Shown here piece after piece: positions 16,531 to 25,760 of a DNA stretch of 64,000 nucleotides. The stretch spans positions 186,001-250,000 of the forward strand of contig JBJHCW010000002.1 of assembly GCA_050486205.1 (NCBI GenBank). Reading direction: 5' to 3'. Below the pieces are notes generated by a model. It saw nothing but the letters and a program-made list of their open reading frames with translations, did not search any database and was not told the DNA's origin. Origin of the DNA: PWQG01 sp050486205 (GTDB lineage Bacteria; Pseudomonadota; Gammaproteobacteria; Pseudomonadales; Pseudohongiellaceae). Numbering within the stretch: position 1 is the first letter of the stretch; each line of letters opens with the position of its first letter. The position numbers and the translations under genes were made by a program.

Positions 16531-18610
16531 ACTGGTCGCCCAGGCGCTTCCACAGGTACGCATACAGCAGCGCATCGAGCTGCGCGCGCTGCTCATTGTT
16601 TGCTGCGCCAGAGTGGCCACCTTCGGTATTCTCGTAGTAGAGCACGTCGTGGCCCATGTCCATCATCTTTGCCACCATTTTTCGTGCGTGTGCAGGATGA
16701 ACCCGGTCATCGCGGGTGGAGGTGGTGAAGAATATGGTGGGATAACTGACGTCCTCGCGCACGTTGTGATAAGGCGAATACGTGCGGATGTAAGCCCACA
16801 TGGCTTCGTCATCCGGATTGCCGTATTCACCCATCCAGCTTGCGCCAGCCAGCATACGGTTGTATCGCTGCATGTCCAGCAGTGGCACCTGTGAGATCAC
16901 CGCGCCGTACAGATCGGGTCTGCGGGTTACTGCAGCGCCGGTAAGCAGGCCACCATTGCTGCCGCCACGGATACCAAGTCGCTGTGGAGAGGTGATGCCG
17001 CGGGCAATCAGGTCTTCGGCAATTGCCTCAAAATCCTCATAGGCCTTATGCCGGTTTTCCAGCAACGCGGCCTGGTGCCATTGTGGTCCGAACTCGCCGC
17101 CACCCCGGATGTTGGTCAACACATACACACCACCGCGCTCCAGCCAGTTACGACCAATACCAGGCGAGTAGTTCGGGGTATAGGCAATCTCGAATCCGCC
17201 GTATCCAAACATCAATGTCGGATTTTGACCGTTAAGTTCCGTATCACTGGCCATGACCACAAAATAAGGCACCTGGGTGCCATCGGCAGATTTGGCCATG
17301 TACTGACGGGTCTCGAAACGCTCAGCATCAAACTGATGCGGCAACTGTTTGAGCTGCGTCGGTTCAAGTGAAGCATTCGCCACGTGATAAAGTGTGGTCG
17401 GCTCCAGAAAGCTGGTGTAACTGACAAAAAAGTCATCGTACTGGTGACCGGTGTTCTGAATGCCGATTGTGCCATTGGGATCCAGCGCCACCACGCGTTC
17501 CTGCCATTGACCATCCGCGCCGGGCGTGTAGTGCACCAGACGAGCGCGTACATTGTCCAGCCAGTTGACCAGTACTGCATCCGCGGTCATGTGTACACCT
17601 CGAATCGCGCTGCGCGCATCCGGCTCAACAAAAACCCGGAACGCCGCGTCTCCGGCCAGCACATCGGCCATCGGAGCATGAATCACAGCGCCTTGTCGGA
17701 ACTCATTCCAGTCACTTTTAAGCTCCACAAACAGCTGATTACGGAACAGTCCGGCAACAGCTGCATCGGCGGGAATGGGTAGAGGGTGCAACTCGCCATC
17801 CATGAATACATGACGGTCCCAGGTATAGAAAGTCACTGATTCATTCAGCACGATGTAGTTGTTTTGCCCGTCCCTGAGAGTATAGGAGGACACAGCCACC
17901 GACCCGGCAGGCGCGGTGTACAGCAGCTGCGCCTCTTCGATCGGTGTACCACGGCGCCAGAGTTTCAGTTGTGCCGGATAACCGGAATCAGTCAGGCTGT
18001 CACCGTTGAATTCGGTACCAACGATCAAGGTGTTTTCATCAACCCAGGACAGCCGTGATTTGGCCTCCGGCAATGTGAAACCGTCATCCCGGAACTGTTT
18101 GCTGACGGTATTGAATTCACGTACAACAACGGCGTCGGATCCGGCGATGGACAGACTGACCAGGCAGTGTTCGTGATCCGGATAGAGGCAGTTGATACCA
18201 CCCCAGGTCCAGTTCATGCTCTCGCGCGCCGCCAGTTCGTCCAGATCCAGCACCGTCTCCCACTCGGGCTCTTCCTTCTGGTATTCCTCCAGTGTGGTGC
18301 GACGGTACAGACCACGTACATGATCGGCATCACGCCAGAGATTGTAGAGATAGTCACCACGACGACTGACAACAGGAATACGATCACTGGAGTTCAATAT
18401 TTCCAGTGAGTCCTGATAAAGGCTTTCATAAAGGGGATGGCCCATGAGTCGCGGCAACGACCGGGCGTTCTGCTCCTCGGCCCAGGCAAGTTGTTCTTCG
18501 CCTTCAACCTCTTCGAGCCAGATATAGTCATCAGCGCCAGCGGACGCGCTGTACATTGTCAACATCAAAACAACTGCTGCACTACAAGCGGATGAAAGAC
18601 TGCGAGCCAT
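16529..18610 (-). CDS. Prolyl oligopeptidase (peptidase S9A), exported
   Basis: A 693-aa protein with a signal peptide (AAVVLMLTMYSASAGA), an N-terminal beta-propeller and a C-terminal alpha/beta-hydrolase. The nucleophile Ser551 lies in RGGSNGGLL, an Asp in TRDDRVHPAH, and His666 in EGGHSGA, which gives a complete catalytic triad. DDYIWLEEVEGEEQLAWAEEQN at the N-terminus is the family's usual opening. It should cleave short proline-containing peptides in the periplasm or outside. The stop codon overlaps the palindromic repeat at 16473-16530. It is divergent from nothing close; rhlE lies upstream on the same strand with an 84-bp gap. Confidence 0.9.
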   Translation of the reverse strand: MARSLSSACSAAVVLMLTMYSASAGADDYIWLEEVEGEEQLAWAEEQNARSLPRLMGHPLYESLYQDSLEILNSSDRIPVVSRRGDYLYNLWRDADHVRGLYRRTTLEEYQKEEPEWETVLDLDELAARESMNWTWGGINCLYPDHEHCLVSLSIAGSDAVVVREFNTVSKQFRDDGFTLPEAKSRLSWVDENTLIVGTEFNGDSLTDSGYPAQLKLWRRGTPIEEAQLLYTAPAGSVAVSSYTLRDGQNNYIVLNESVTFYTWDRHVFMDGELHPLPIPADAAVAGLFRNQLFVELKSDWNEFRQGAVIHAPMADVLAGDAAFRVFVEPDARSAIRGVHMTADAVLVNWLDNVRARLVHYTPGADGQWQERVVALDPNGTIGIQNTGHQYDDFFVSYTSFLEPTTLYHVANASLEPTQLKQLPHQFDAERFETRQYMAKSADGTQVPYFVVMASDTELNGQNPTLMFGYGGFEIAYTPNYSPGIGRNWLERGGVYVLTNIRGGGEFGPQWHQAALLENRHKAYEDFEAIAEDLIARGITSPQRLGIRGGSNGGLLTGAAVTRRPDLYGAVISQVPLLDMQRYNRMLAGASWMGEYGNPDDEAMWAYIRTYSPYHNVREDVSYPTIFFTTSTRDDRVHPAHARKMVAKMMDMGHDVLYYENTEGGHSGAANNEQRAQLDALLYAYLWKRLGDQ

Positions 18611-18694
18611 GGGAAATCGCCTCTTTTGTATCGGGTTTTACCGCAACGGGCCTACCACAATATACAAAAGAGGCAATCACGCCAAGCGTGTCAA

Positions 18695-19984
18695 CTACCA
18701 CATGGAAACAACGCGTGTACCGTCGCTGCGCGACTGACCGCGTCGACTGTTGCTTCGGCCGCCATTGTTGTTGCCACCTGCGCGTTGGGCAGGTCGCCGC
18801 GAAGGTCGTGACGGTGCATTGCGCGGACGGTCATCTGCGGTGCTGATATTGGCGGAAGGAACAAACCCCGTAACCGCAACACGATCAATATTGCGTTTCA
18901 GCAGTCGCTCGATGGCGCGCAGCTGCTTCGACTCGTCCGGTGACACCAGGGATACTGCCTGCCCCTCGGCGCCAGCACGACCGGTGCGGCCAATCCGGTG
19001 CACATAGTCTTCCGGCACATCAGGCAGATCGAAGTTGACCACTTGTGGTAATTGGTCAATATCAATACCACGTGCAGCAATATCCGTGGCAACCAGAATC
19101 TGCAGGCCACCACGCTTGAACTGATCCAGCACCTTGGTGCGCTGGGCCTGGCTCTTGTTGCCATGTATGGCGCCGGCCTGGATGCCATCACGTTCCAGCA
19201 GCTTCACCAGCTTGTTGGCACCGTGCTTGGTCCGGCTGAACACCAGCGCCTGATGCCAGCCTTTATCACGAATCAGGTGACTCAGCAGGGCCGCTTTCTG
19301 GCCTTTGTCCACCACGTGCAGACTCTGCGCAACGCGTTCAGCGGCGGTACTCACCGGCGCCACGTTGACTTCAACAGGGCTATTGAGCAGGCCTTTGGCC
19401 AGCTTCTGGATTTCCGGGGAATAGGTGGCAGAGAACATCAGGTTCTGTCGCTGTTTTGGCAACAGGGCCAACACCTTGCGAATATCATTGATGAAGCCCA
19501 TGTCCAGCATGCGATCGGCTTCGTCCAGAATCAGGGTTTCAATGCGATCCAGTCGCACAGCACGCTGCTGGTGCAGATCCATCAATCGACCCGGCGTTGC
19601 CACCAGGATATCCACACCACGACGCAGTGCCGCAATCTGGGGATTGATTTTGACGCCACCAAAAACCACAGCCGAGCTGACTTTCAGGTATTTGCCATAG
19701 GTTTCAATGCTATGGTGCACCTGGGCTGCCAACTCGCGGGTCGGAGTCAATACCAGTGCCAGCGGGCGTGTGCTCTCGGCACGCGGCCTGTCGGCCAGAC
19801 GGTGCAACAACGGCAGGGTAAAACCGGCAGTCTTGCCGGTACCGGTCTGTGCCGAGGCCAGCATGTCGCTGCCCTTCATCACGGCCGGAATGGCCTGCGC
19901 CTGGATGGGCGTAGGGATTGTGTAGTTTTGCTCAAGCACAGCTTTCAGCAGGGACTCGTGGAGACCCAGGTCAGTAAAATTCAT
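18695..19984 (-). CDS. rhlE: DEAD-box RNA helicase RhlE
   Basis: A 429-aa helicase. The Q motif (MNFTDLGLHESLLKAVLEQNYTIPTPIQ, shown split by residue 1-28) is followed by the Walker A AQTGTGKT, PTRELA, DEAD at about 157, SAT, and the motif VI HRIGRTGRAG. The short Arg/Gly/Ser-rich basic tail fits RhlE. It unwinds RNA duplexes in ribosome assembly and RNA decay. The start is ATG 19984, preceded by AAGGA at good spacing; the longer frame is not conserved. The 337 bp upstream carry no clear gene but a possible promoter, implying a long leader. Confidence 0.93.
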   Translation of the reverse strand: MNFTDLGLHESLLKAVLEQNYTIPTPIQAQAIPAVMKGSDMLASAQTGTGKTAGFTLPLLHRLADRPRAESTRPLALVLTPTRELAAQVHHSIETYGKYLKVSSAVVFGGVKINPQIAALRRGVDILVATPGRLMDLHQQRAVRLDRIETLILDEADRMLDMGFINDIRKVLALLPKQRQNLMFSATYSPEIQKLAKGLLNSPVEVNVAPVSTAAERVAQSLHVVDKGQKAALLSHLIRDKGWHQALVFSRTKHGANKLVKLLERDGIQAGAIHGNKSQAQRTKVLDQFKRGGLQILVATDIAARGIDIDQLPQVVNFDLPDVPEDYVHRIGRTGRAGAEGQAVSLVSPDESKQLRAIERLLKRNIDRVAVTGFVPSANISTADDRPRNAPSRPSRRPAQRAGGNNNGGRSNSRRGQSRSDGTRVVSMW

Positions 19985-20266
19985 ATATTTCCTTAACAAA
20001 AATAGTCCGCAAACCGGCAGGTAACCCGTGTTTTCGGGTCTGTTGCTACATTTGCGAATCAACAGGCCGTTGAAAAACGAAACACCAGCAACGCAGGTGG
20101 TTTATCCAGAGCCTGTTAAAATGCCCTTGCAATTCAGCGCGGGCGCGTGCGGCATTCAGTAATTGCAGCTCGTGAGGTATATCAGGAGGGAAATCAATTA
20201 AGGATGACGCGTCTGCTGGCCGGGCCAGCCAAAGCAGGTACAGGCAAGCAGACGGGCGGGAGTATA
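19985..20266 (-). promoter_or_regulatory. Possible long 5' leader and promoter of rhlE
   Basis: This is a gene-poor stretch. On the minus strand a TATACT hexamer (20261-20266) could be a -10 element, giving an rhlE leader of about 270 nt; no good -35 is visible. A short hairpin (CCCGTG-TTTT-CGGG type) lies at about 20025-20045. A minus-strand 80-codon frame crosses the region but does not look conserved. Long leaders are known for cold-induced helicase genes; here this is inference. Confidence 0.25.
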
Positions 20267-20321
20267 CCATGGAAAGCAGAATAGCCACGTTTTATTTTCG
20301 GACACGCACAAGGCTGGCGTT

Positions 20322-21698
20322 CTACAGTTTCCGGACTCTGAACTTGCGGCCTTTCATCTGTCCATGGCCCAGCCTTTCCAATGCGGCCTTTGCCGCACTC
20401 TGATGCACTGCCACGTAGGCCTGATTATCGGTCACATGAATCCGGCCTATCTGGTCAGCACCGATGTCGCTGTTTCGGGTCAGGGCGCCTACAATATCAC
20501 CCGGGCGCAGTTTCTGCCTGCGACCTCCGTCAATCTGCAAGGTGACCATTACCGGGTACGGTGTCTTCTGTTTAAGCACGGCTTCGGACGGCAGACCGTC
20601 TGCCGTGCCCGGCAGAACGCCCATCCGGTCAAGGCGATGCTGCTCGCGATCAGTGAACAATGTACAGGCAACCCCCGTGCTGCCTGCCCGACCGGTACGA
20701 CCGATGCGGTGTACATGCGTCTCTGCGTCACGCGCCGGGTGATAGTTGATGACCATGTCCAGATCATCTATGTCCAGACCACGGGCGGCAACATCAGTGG
20801 CCACCAGCACCAGCACACTGCCGTGGGTAAAGCGGATCAGGGTCTGGTCGCGGTCGCGCTGCTCCAGATCCCCGTGCAGGGGTAAGGCGCTGAAGTCATT
20901 GCTGTTCAACATTGCGGCCACTTCGTCAACATCACGCCGGGTCGCACAAAAAACCAGCGCCGAGGCCGGGCGGAACTGTTGGAGCAGAAGTTGCAGTGCC
21001 CGATGCCTGTCCTCGCCGTTGCTGTTGACCATGTAGAAATGCTGCGTAATCAGAGGCTGACTGGCTGACTCATCCACGGTGACCCGCTCCGGATTCTGCA
21101 GGAGACTTCCCGCCAGGTTTTCAATGGCCTCGGGAAAGGTGGCACTGAACAGTAGTGTCTGACGCTGCGCCGGCACATGCGAGATAATGTTGTCCAGCGA
21201 CGCCTGAAAACCCATCTCCAGCATCCGGTCGGCCTCATCCAGCACCAGGGTATCGACTTCATTCAACACCAGTGTGCCCTTGCGCAGATGATCTTCAATG
21301 CGCCCTGGTGTACCCACCACTATGTGTGCACCATGTTCCAGTGACCCGATCTGCGGTCCGATGGGCACCCCCCCGCAGAGTGTCAGCACCTTGATGTTGT
21401 GCAGCCCACGGCCCAGTCGCCGCAACTCGGTCGCCACCTGATCGGCCAGCTCCCGGGTCGGACACAACACCAGTGCCTGGATGCGAAACCGGCCTACATC
21501 GAGTTTCTGCAACAGACCCAGCCCGAAGGCTGCGGTCTTGCCCGAACCGGTACGCCCCTGACCGATGACATCCTTGCCCGCAATGATCGGCGGCAGACTG
21601 AGCGCCTGCACCGGTGTCATCTCGTGGTATTCCAGTGTTGCCAGATTGGCGAGCAGCTCGGCGCGCAAACCCAGCGGGTCGAATCCTGTGTCCTGCAT
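20322..21698 (-). CDS. dbpA: DEAD-box RNA helicase DbpA
   Basis: A 458-aa helicase with GQGRTGSGKT, PTRELA, TPGRI, DEAD near 150, SATFPE and HRIGRTGRAG motifs. A C-terminal domain of about 75 residues (VTLQIDGGRRQKLRPGDIVGALT ... GRIHVTDNQAYVAV ... GRKFRVRKL) is the DbpA RNA-binding domain, which recognises 23S rRNA helix 92 during 50S assembly. ATG 21698 is preceded by AGGGGAA, so it is preferred to the ATG 27 bases earlier. The upstream barrel-like gene ends 23 bp before it on the same strand, suggesting cotranscription. Confidence 0.93.
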   Translation of the reverse strand: MQDTGFDPLGLRAELLANLATLEYHEMTPVQALSLPPIIAGKDVIGQGRTGSGKTAAFGLGLLQKLDVGRFRIQALVLCPTRELADQVATELRRLGRGLHNIKVLTLCGGVPIGPQIGSLEHGAHIVVGTPGRIEDHLRKGTLVLNEVDTLVLDEADRMLEMGFQASLDNIISHVPAQRQTLLFSATFPEAIENLAGSLLQNPERVTVDESASQPLITQHFYMVNSNGEDRHRALQLLLQQFRPASALVFCATRRDVDEVAAMLNSNDFSALPLHGDLEQRDRDQTLIRFTHGSVLVLVATDVAARGLDIDDLDMVINYHPARDAETHVHRIGRTGRAGSTGVACTLFTDREQHRLDRMGVLPGTADGLPSEAVLKQKTPYPVMVTLQIDGGRRQKLRPGDIVGALTRNSDIGADQIGRIHVTDNQAYVAVHQSAAKAALERLGHGQMKGRKFRVRKL

Positions 21699-21721
21699 GT
21701 TTTCCCCTGTTTCCCTGATGC

Positions 21722-22558
21722 TCAACGCGGCAGTCTGAATCCGACGCTGGCGAAAATACTGTTGCCCGGGCGGTATCGTTGTGCCCTATTGCTGGTGCTG
21801 GTAAAACGCATCTGCCTGTCGACACTTATTCCCAGGCCCAGATCGAGTTGGGTGCTGTGCCAGGCAGTGGGCAGATGCCAGCCGGCTTTCAAACGCCATT
21901 CACTATGATAAAGCCGGCTCTCCAGCACTCGTTCACTGTCCAGTACACCCCATTTCTGGCCATATCGCTCCATACCTGCCGAAAAACGACCGTCACCACT
22001 GCGCCAGACAATGGAGACCGGCAGATCCACATTCATTTGGCCACCTGCCGCGGATACTACTGTCTGCAGCTGCGGGTAGAGCATAAACCGGCCAAAACGA
22101 TAGTCACCGGCCACCCCCGGACGCCAGTCATCTGTGTCTTGTCCAGCCCACAGTCTGAATGTGGTGACCAGGGCTTCACGGTGAAAACGCCCATGGATGA
22201 ACATGTTCGAACTGATATGAGCGCCGGTGTCCAACTCAAGTGCCATGGCCTGCCACTGTCGCTGTATTCCCACTGCGTATTCATACAGATGCCCGTTGTG
22301 GGCAGGCTGTTCTGTATCAGCGCGCCCGGACAGGCGCAGCGGCTGATAGGAGAACAGGGCATACCCGGCTGTGTTGTGGCCACGCCAACCGTATAAAAGG
22401 CGCGTCTCACGGTGTTCACGAAGATCCACAGGTGTGTGCCACTGTGTATGCTGTAGCTGCAGGATGCGGGCATTGGTGCCGGCATGAGCACTGGCACAGC
22501 AGGCAAGGCTCAACATCAAGGCCATGGTCAGACAGAAACGCAGCATCATGGACGGCAT
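21722..22558 (-). CDS. Exported outer-membrane barrel-like protein of unknown function
   Basis: A 278-aa protein with a signal peptide (MMLRFCLTMALMLSLACCASAHA) followed by alternating polar/hydrophobic strands rich in Trp, Arg and Tyr (RLLYGWRGHNTAGYALFSYQ, SRLYHSEWRLKAGWHLP, SIFASVGFRLPR). This is the pattern of a small outer-membrane beta-barrel. No specific family is recognised. It precedes dbpA by 23 bp on the same strand; a functional link is not evident. The divergent nucleotide exchanger begins 155 bp upstream, so both promoters lie in 22559-22713. ATG 22549 is an alternative start. Confidence 0.55.
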   Translation of the reverse strand: MPSMMLRFCLTMALMLSLACCASAHAGTNARILQLQHTQWHTPVDLREHRETRLLYGWRGHNTAGYALFSYQPLRLSGRADTEQPAHNGHLYEYAVGIQRQWQAMALELDTGAHISSNMFIHGRFHREALVTTFRLWAGQDTDDWRPGVAGDYRFGRFMLYPQLQTVVSAAGGQMNVDLPVSIVWRSGDGRFSAGMERYGQKWGVLDSERVLESRLYHSEWRLKAGWHLPTAWHSTQLDLGLGISVDRQMRFTSTSNRAQRYRPGNSIFASVGFRLPR

Positions 22559-22713
22559 GATAACAGACAAGTCGCGACACCTTTTGTCACCACTTACCCT
22601 CTGGACTGCCACTGCCCTGCCGTTTATGCTGCACGAACGCATTCTTTTGCCGCTCGCTGCGGCACCGGGAGTTCCATAAAAACAAGGGAGCCTCTGAATA
22701 ACGGAGAAACCGC

Positions 22714-24063
22714 ATGCCGAGCATTCTGAAGCGTTACTTCAACATCCGCCCCGATGAACTCGTACCCATCCTGTTGGCGGCGCTGTATTTCTTCTTCTGC
22801 CTTACCGCACTGATGGTCCTGCGACCCGCACGCGATGCGCTGGGGATGCAACAGGGTATTGATACCGTGCGTTGGCTGTTCATGGGTACGTTGGTCGCCA
22901 CCTTGCTGGTCAATCCGGTCTTCGGCTGGATGGTGAGCAAATTCAACCGACTGACTTTCATTACCGTCACCTACAGTTTCTTTATCATCAACCTGCTGAT
23001 TTTTGCCAGTCTGCTGGTGCTTGCACCCGATCGGGTGGGTATCACCACCGGCAACGTATTCTACATCTGGATGAGTGTGTTCAACCTGTTCCTGACCATG
23101 GTGTTCTGGGCACTCATGGCCGACCGGTTCTCACTCGAGCAGAGCAAACGTCTGTTCGGCGTGATTGCCGTCGGGGGCACTGTCGGCGCCATTTTCGGCT
23201 CCTCCATTGCCTGGACGCTGGCCGAGGTGGTTGGCGCGGCAATGTTGCTGGTCATCGCCACAGGCTTTCTTTTTGCCGCCATTGCCGCGGCCTGGGGTGT
23301 GGCAAAAACCCAACCGGAGCGCCCGTCCGAAAGCCTGGCAAACGACCCGGAGGCACCACCGATTGTGCCCGAATCCACCATAATTGGTGGCAGCGCACTG
23401 GAAGGATTCAAAGCAGTGGCGCGCTCGCCCTACCTGCTGGGTATTGCAGCGTACGTGCTGATTCTGGCGGTTGTGGTGACCTTCATCTATTTCACACGCC
23501 TGCAGATGGTTGCGGCACTGGGCGATGATGTGGACATGCGCGCCGGTGTATTTGCCCAGATTGACCTGGCGACACAGGTAGTGACACTGCTTCTGCAATT
23601 GATTGTGGCCGGACACGTGATGAAACGCCTGGGTGTTCACGTGGCACTGGTGCTGGCGCCAGTCACCGCGGCACTGGGTTTCATCGGCCTGGCCATGGTG
23701 GCTTCACTGATGGTGTTGGTGATTTTCGAGGCAGTGTTCCGAGCCGTGCAGCGCGCCATCATGCGACCGGCACGCGAGACCCTGTACACGGTGATGAGTC
23801 GCGAAGACAAGTACAAGTCCAAGGCCTTTATCGATACCTTCATCTACCGTGGCGGCGACGCGCTTGGCGCCCAGACCGAGGGCTGGCTTGCCCGCCTTGG
23901 CATGGGTCTTTACGCACTGACCATGGTGGTGGTACCGCTGGCCGTGGCCTGGGCTGCACTGGGCCTGTGGCTGGGACGCAAACAGGCACAGTTGGCCCGC
24001 GAGCAGGCGACCATCAGCGTGGACAGCGGCGACACGCCTCCGCCCAGACCTGCCGAAGCGTAG
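22714..24063 (+). CDS. NTP/NDP exchange (ATP/ADP translocase-like) carrier
   Basis: A 449-aa membrane protein with about 11 hydrophobic helices. The opening (FNIRPDELVPILLAALYFFFCLTALMVLRPARDALG, residues 8-43) and later MRPARETLYTVMSREDKYKSKAFIDTFIYRGGDA match the Npt/TLC nucleotide-exchanger family. Family members in intracellular bacteria import host ATP; free-living relatives are common but their substrate is untested. The gene stands alone between the divergent barrel protein and a palindromic repeat that separates it from the convergent glycosyltransferase. Confidence 0.82.
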   Translation: MPSILKRYFNIRPDELVPILLAALYFFFCLTALMVLRPARDALGMQQGIDTVRWLFMGTLVATLLVNPVFGWMVSKFNRLTFITVTYSFFIINLLIFASLLVLAPDRVGITTGNVFYIWMSVFNLFLTMVFWALMADRFSLEQSKRLFGVIAVGGTVGAIFGSSIAWTLAEVVGAAMLLVIATGFLFAAIAAAWGVAKTQPERPSESLANDPEAPPIVPESTIIGGSALEGFKAVARSPYLLGIAAYVLILAVVVTFIYFTRLQMVAALGDDVDMRAGVFAQIDLATQVVTLLLQLIVAGHVMKRLGVHVALVLAPVTAALGFIGLAMVASLMVLVIFEAVFRAVQRAIMRPARETLYTVMSREDKYKSKAFIDTFIYRGGDALGAQTEGWLARLGMGLYALTMVVVPLAVAWAALGLWLGRKQAQLAREQATISVDSGDTPPPRPAEA

Positions 24064-24088
24064 GTATTGAAGGGAGCGGGAAAGAAGC

Positions 24089-24144
24089 AAAAAAAGGGGA
24101 CAGATTTATTTTCCATCCGCAGAAATAAATCTGTCCCCTTTTTT
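24089..24144. repeat. Palindromic repeat copy overlapping the end of a glycosyltransferase gene
   Basis: Left arm 24089-24112 and right arm 24123-24144 are inverted copies around a 10-bp centre, flanked by A and T runs. It lies 25 bp after the nucleotide-exchanger stop. The convergent glycosyltransferase frame reads through the right arm and stops at 24106, inside the left arm, so the repeat supplies the last residues of that protein. Confidence 0.9.
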
Positions 24145-25158
24145 ACCAAACCTCGCGTAGAACGCTTCCAGTTCCCCGGCACACTGACTCAGGCGGAACG
24201 CCTGCAAGTCGTAATCCCTTCGCGCCGGGCGCTGCTCGTAAGCCAGCTGAAGCGCCATCATCAGCGCCTGCTCGTCACCAACCGGGACCAGAGGTATGCC
24301 CAGATGCGGCGCCAGATGCCGGGCCCCGTTGGTCTCTGTGGCAATGACCGGCAAGCCGGCAACCATGGCTTCCAGAAATGTCAGACCAAAAGGTTCATAT
24401 TCGGCTGCATTGACGAACACATCAAAAGCTGCAAGCCAGGTCTGCGGTTCATCGGCAAAGCCTGGCATAAAAATGCGAGGGTCCTCCGCAGCCAGCGCTT
24501 TCAGCAAGGGTTCCGCACTGCCCCGACCAACAATAACCAGTCGCGCATCGGCCATGTCAGCACGCCTGAAGGCATTGATCAACCGGTCCATACCCTTGTG
24601 TGTCTCCAGACGCCCCAGGGCGCCGATCACAAACTGACTCTCTGCCACATCCAGCTCTGCCCTGCGCGCCTGACGCACACTGGCAGGCACAGGTCTGGAC
24701 TGTGTCCAGTTGTTTATGTGCACGCAGTTGGCGCGCAGTTCGCCAGGCACCACTTCGAGCTGCGACGGTGTGATCGCCACCAGAGCATCGAGGTTGGCAT
24801 GTTGCCGGGGTTTGTAGCCGGCGTGCAGGGTGGCCACACGCAGCATCCTCCCGGATCTCATCGGCGCTATTGCGCGACATCCGGCGCTGAGATGCGCATG
24901 GGCCACATCAGGGGCAAGCCTTCTCAGCAACCGGCGTGCCTGGAACCAGGCCAGGATTTTGAAATTACTGACAAAATACTTTTCTACGCCGGCATCAAAA
25001 TGCTGCGCCGAACCATCCGGCAGCAACGCTGAGCGAGACAATATGACGCCGACCCGGTGACCGCCACCCGCCTCACTGCTCTGGTGGTTGGCCAGTTCGG
25101 TGACGTGGCGCTGCGTGCCGGCAAAACGCCCTGTGATCATCAGATGAACTACATGCAT
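24106..25158 (-). CDS. Glycosyltransferase family 4 (group 1) with repeat-encoded C-terminus
   Basis: A 350-aa GT-B fold enzyme. The start is ATG 25158, which gives MHVVHLMITGRFAGTQRHV, the donor-independent N-terminal pattern. The C-terminal domain has IGALGRLETHKGMDRLI, LVIVGRGSAE and EPFGLTFLEAMVAGLPVIAT, the E-x7-E type nucleotide-sugar site of GT4 enzymes. It should transfer a sugar to a lipid or polysaccharide acceptor. The gene is a singleton, not in a polysaccharide locus. The last residues (KKGDRFISADGK) are translated from the palindromic repeat. Repeat copies lie at both ends. Confidence 0.85.
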   Translation of the reverse strand: MHVVHLMITGRFAGTQRHVTELANHQSSEAGGGHRVGVILSRSALLPDGSAQHFDAGVEKYFVSNFKILAWFQARRLLRRLAPDVAHAHLSAGCRAIAPMRSGRMLRVATLHAGYKPRQHANLDALVAITPSQLEVVPGELRANCVHINNWTQSRPVPASVRQARRAELDVAESQFVIGALGRLETHKGMDRLINAFRRADMADARLVIVGRGSAEPLLKALAAEDPRIFMPGFADEPQTWLAAFDVFVNAAEYEPFGLTFLEAMVAGLPVIATETNGARHLAPHLGIPLVPVGDEQALMMALQLAYEQRPARRDYDLQAFRLSQCAGELEAFYARFGKKGDRFISADGK

Positions 25159-25229
25159 GTGGCAAGTGTACACCGCCGTGACAGCGGTAGCACCGTTGAC
25201 AGAATGACCGTACAATGAAATCGAAAATG

Positions 25230-25252
25230 AAAAATAAATCTGTCCCCTTTTT
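25230..25252 (+). repeat. Single arm of the palindromic repeat upstream of cytochrome c'
   Basis: AAAAATAAATCTGTCCCCTTT is the right-arm sequence of the family; no left arm is adjacent. It ends five bases before the GGAGG ribosome site of the cytochrome gene and lies 72 bp from the divergent glycosyltransferase start, repeating the arrangement seen before the acetyl-CoA hydrolase gene. Confidence 0.85.
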
Positions 25253-25269
25253 CTGTTGGAGGTTGGAAC

Positions 25270-25746
25270 ATGCTCAGATCCGTATTCACTGCCGTCACAC
25301 TGACCGCTGCTGCAGCGGTGGCCATCAGCGCCTATGCCCAGGTCTTACCAACACCTCAGGATCAGGCTATTACAGCGGTTGAGACGCGCCAGGCCGTATT
25401 CAAGCTGCTCGGTTATAACATGGCACCAATCACTGCCATGTCCCGCGGAGAAATGGAGTTTGATGCCGAACTTGCCGAGCGAAACGCCCTTCGTATCCAG
25501 GCACTGGCTCCAATGATTGTCGAGCTTTTCGAGGCTTTGGACACACGTGAATTCAATGTACACACCCGCGCCCTGCCCGGCATCTGGGACAATATGGATG
25601 AATTCCGTGAGCTGGCCGGGAATCTGGAAACCGCCGCAGCCACATTCGCCGAAACGGCCGCTGGCGGCGATCGTATGCAGACCATAGGGGCGGTGCGCGC
25701 TTTTGGCTCATCATGCGGCAACTGCCACGAACCCTACCGGGATTGA
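25270..25746 (+). CDS. Cytochrome c' (class II c-type cytochrome)
   Basis: A 158-aa periplasmic haem protein. The signal peptide ends near AYAQ (residue 24). A four-helix bundle pattern follows with RQAVFKLLGYNMAPI, and the single haem site C149-G-N-C152-H153 lies eight residues or so from the C-terminus, the class II arrangement. Cytochromes c' bind NO or CO and are linked to nitric oxide tolerance. GGAGG precedes the ATG. It converges tail to tail with a dihaem cytochrome (14 bp gap), and no oxidase genes are near. Confidence 0.85.
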   Translation: MLRSVFTAVTLTAAAAVAISAYAQVLPTPQDQAITAVETRQAVFKLLGYNMAPITAMSRGEMEFDAELAERNALRIQALAPMIVELFEALDTREFNVHTRALPGIWDNMDEFRELAGNLETAAATFAETAAGGDRMQTIGAVRAFGSSCGNCHEPYRD

Positions 25747-25760
25747 GATATTGCAGACTA

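Noticed and set aside
20046..20288. 80-codon minus-strand frame between rhlE and dbpA
   Set aside because: No ribosome site, no recognisable protein pattern, and it fills a likely leader region; kept as non-coding.
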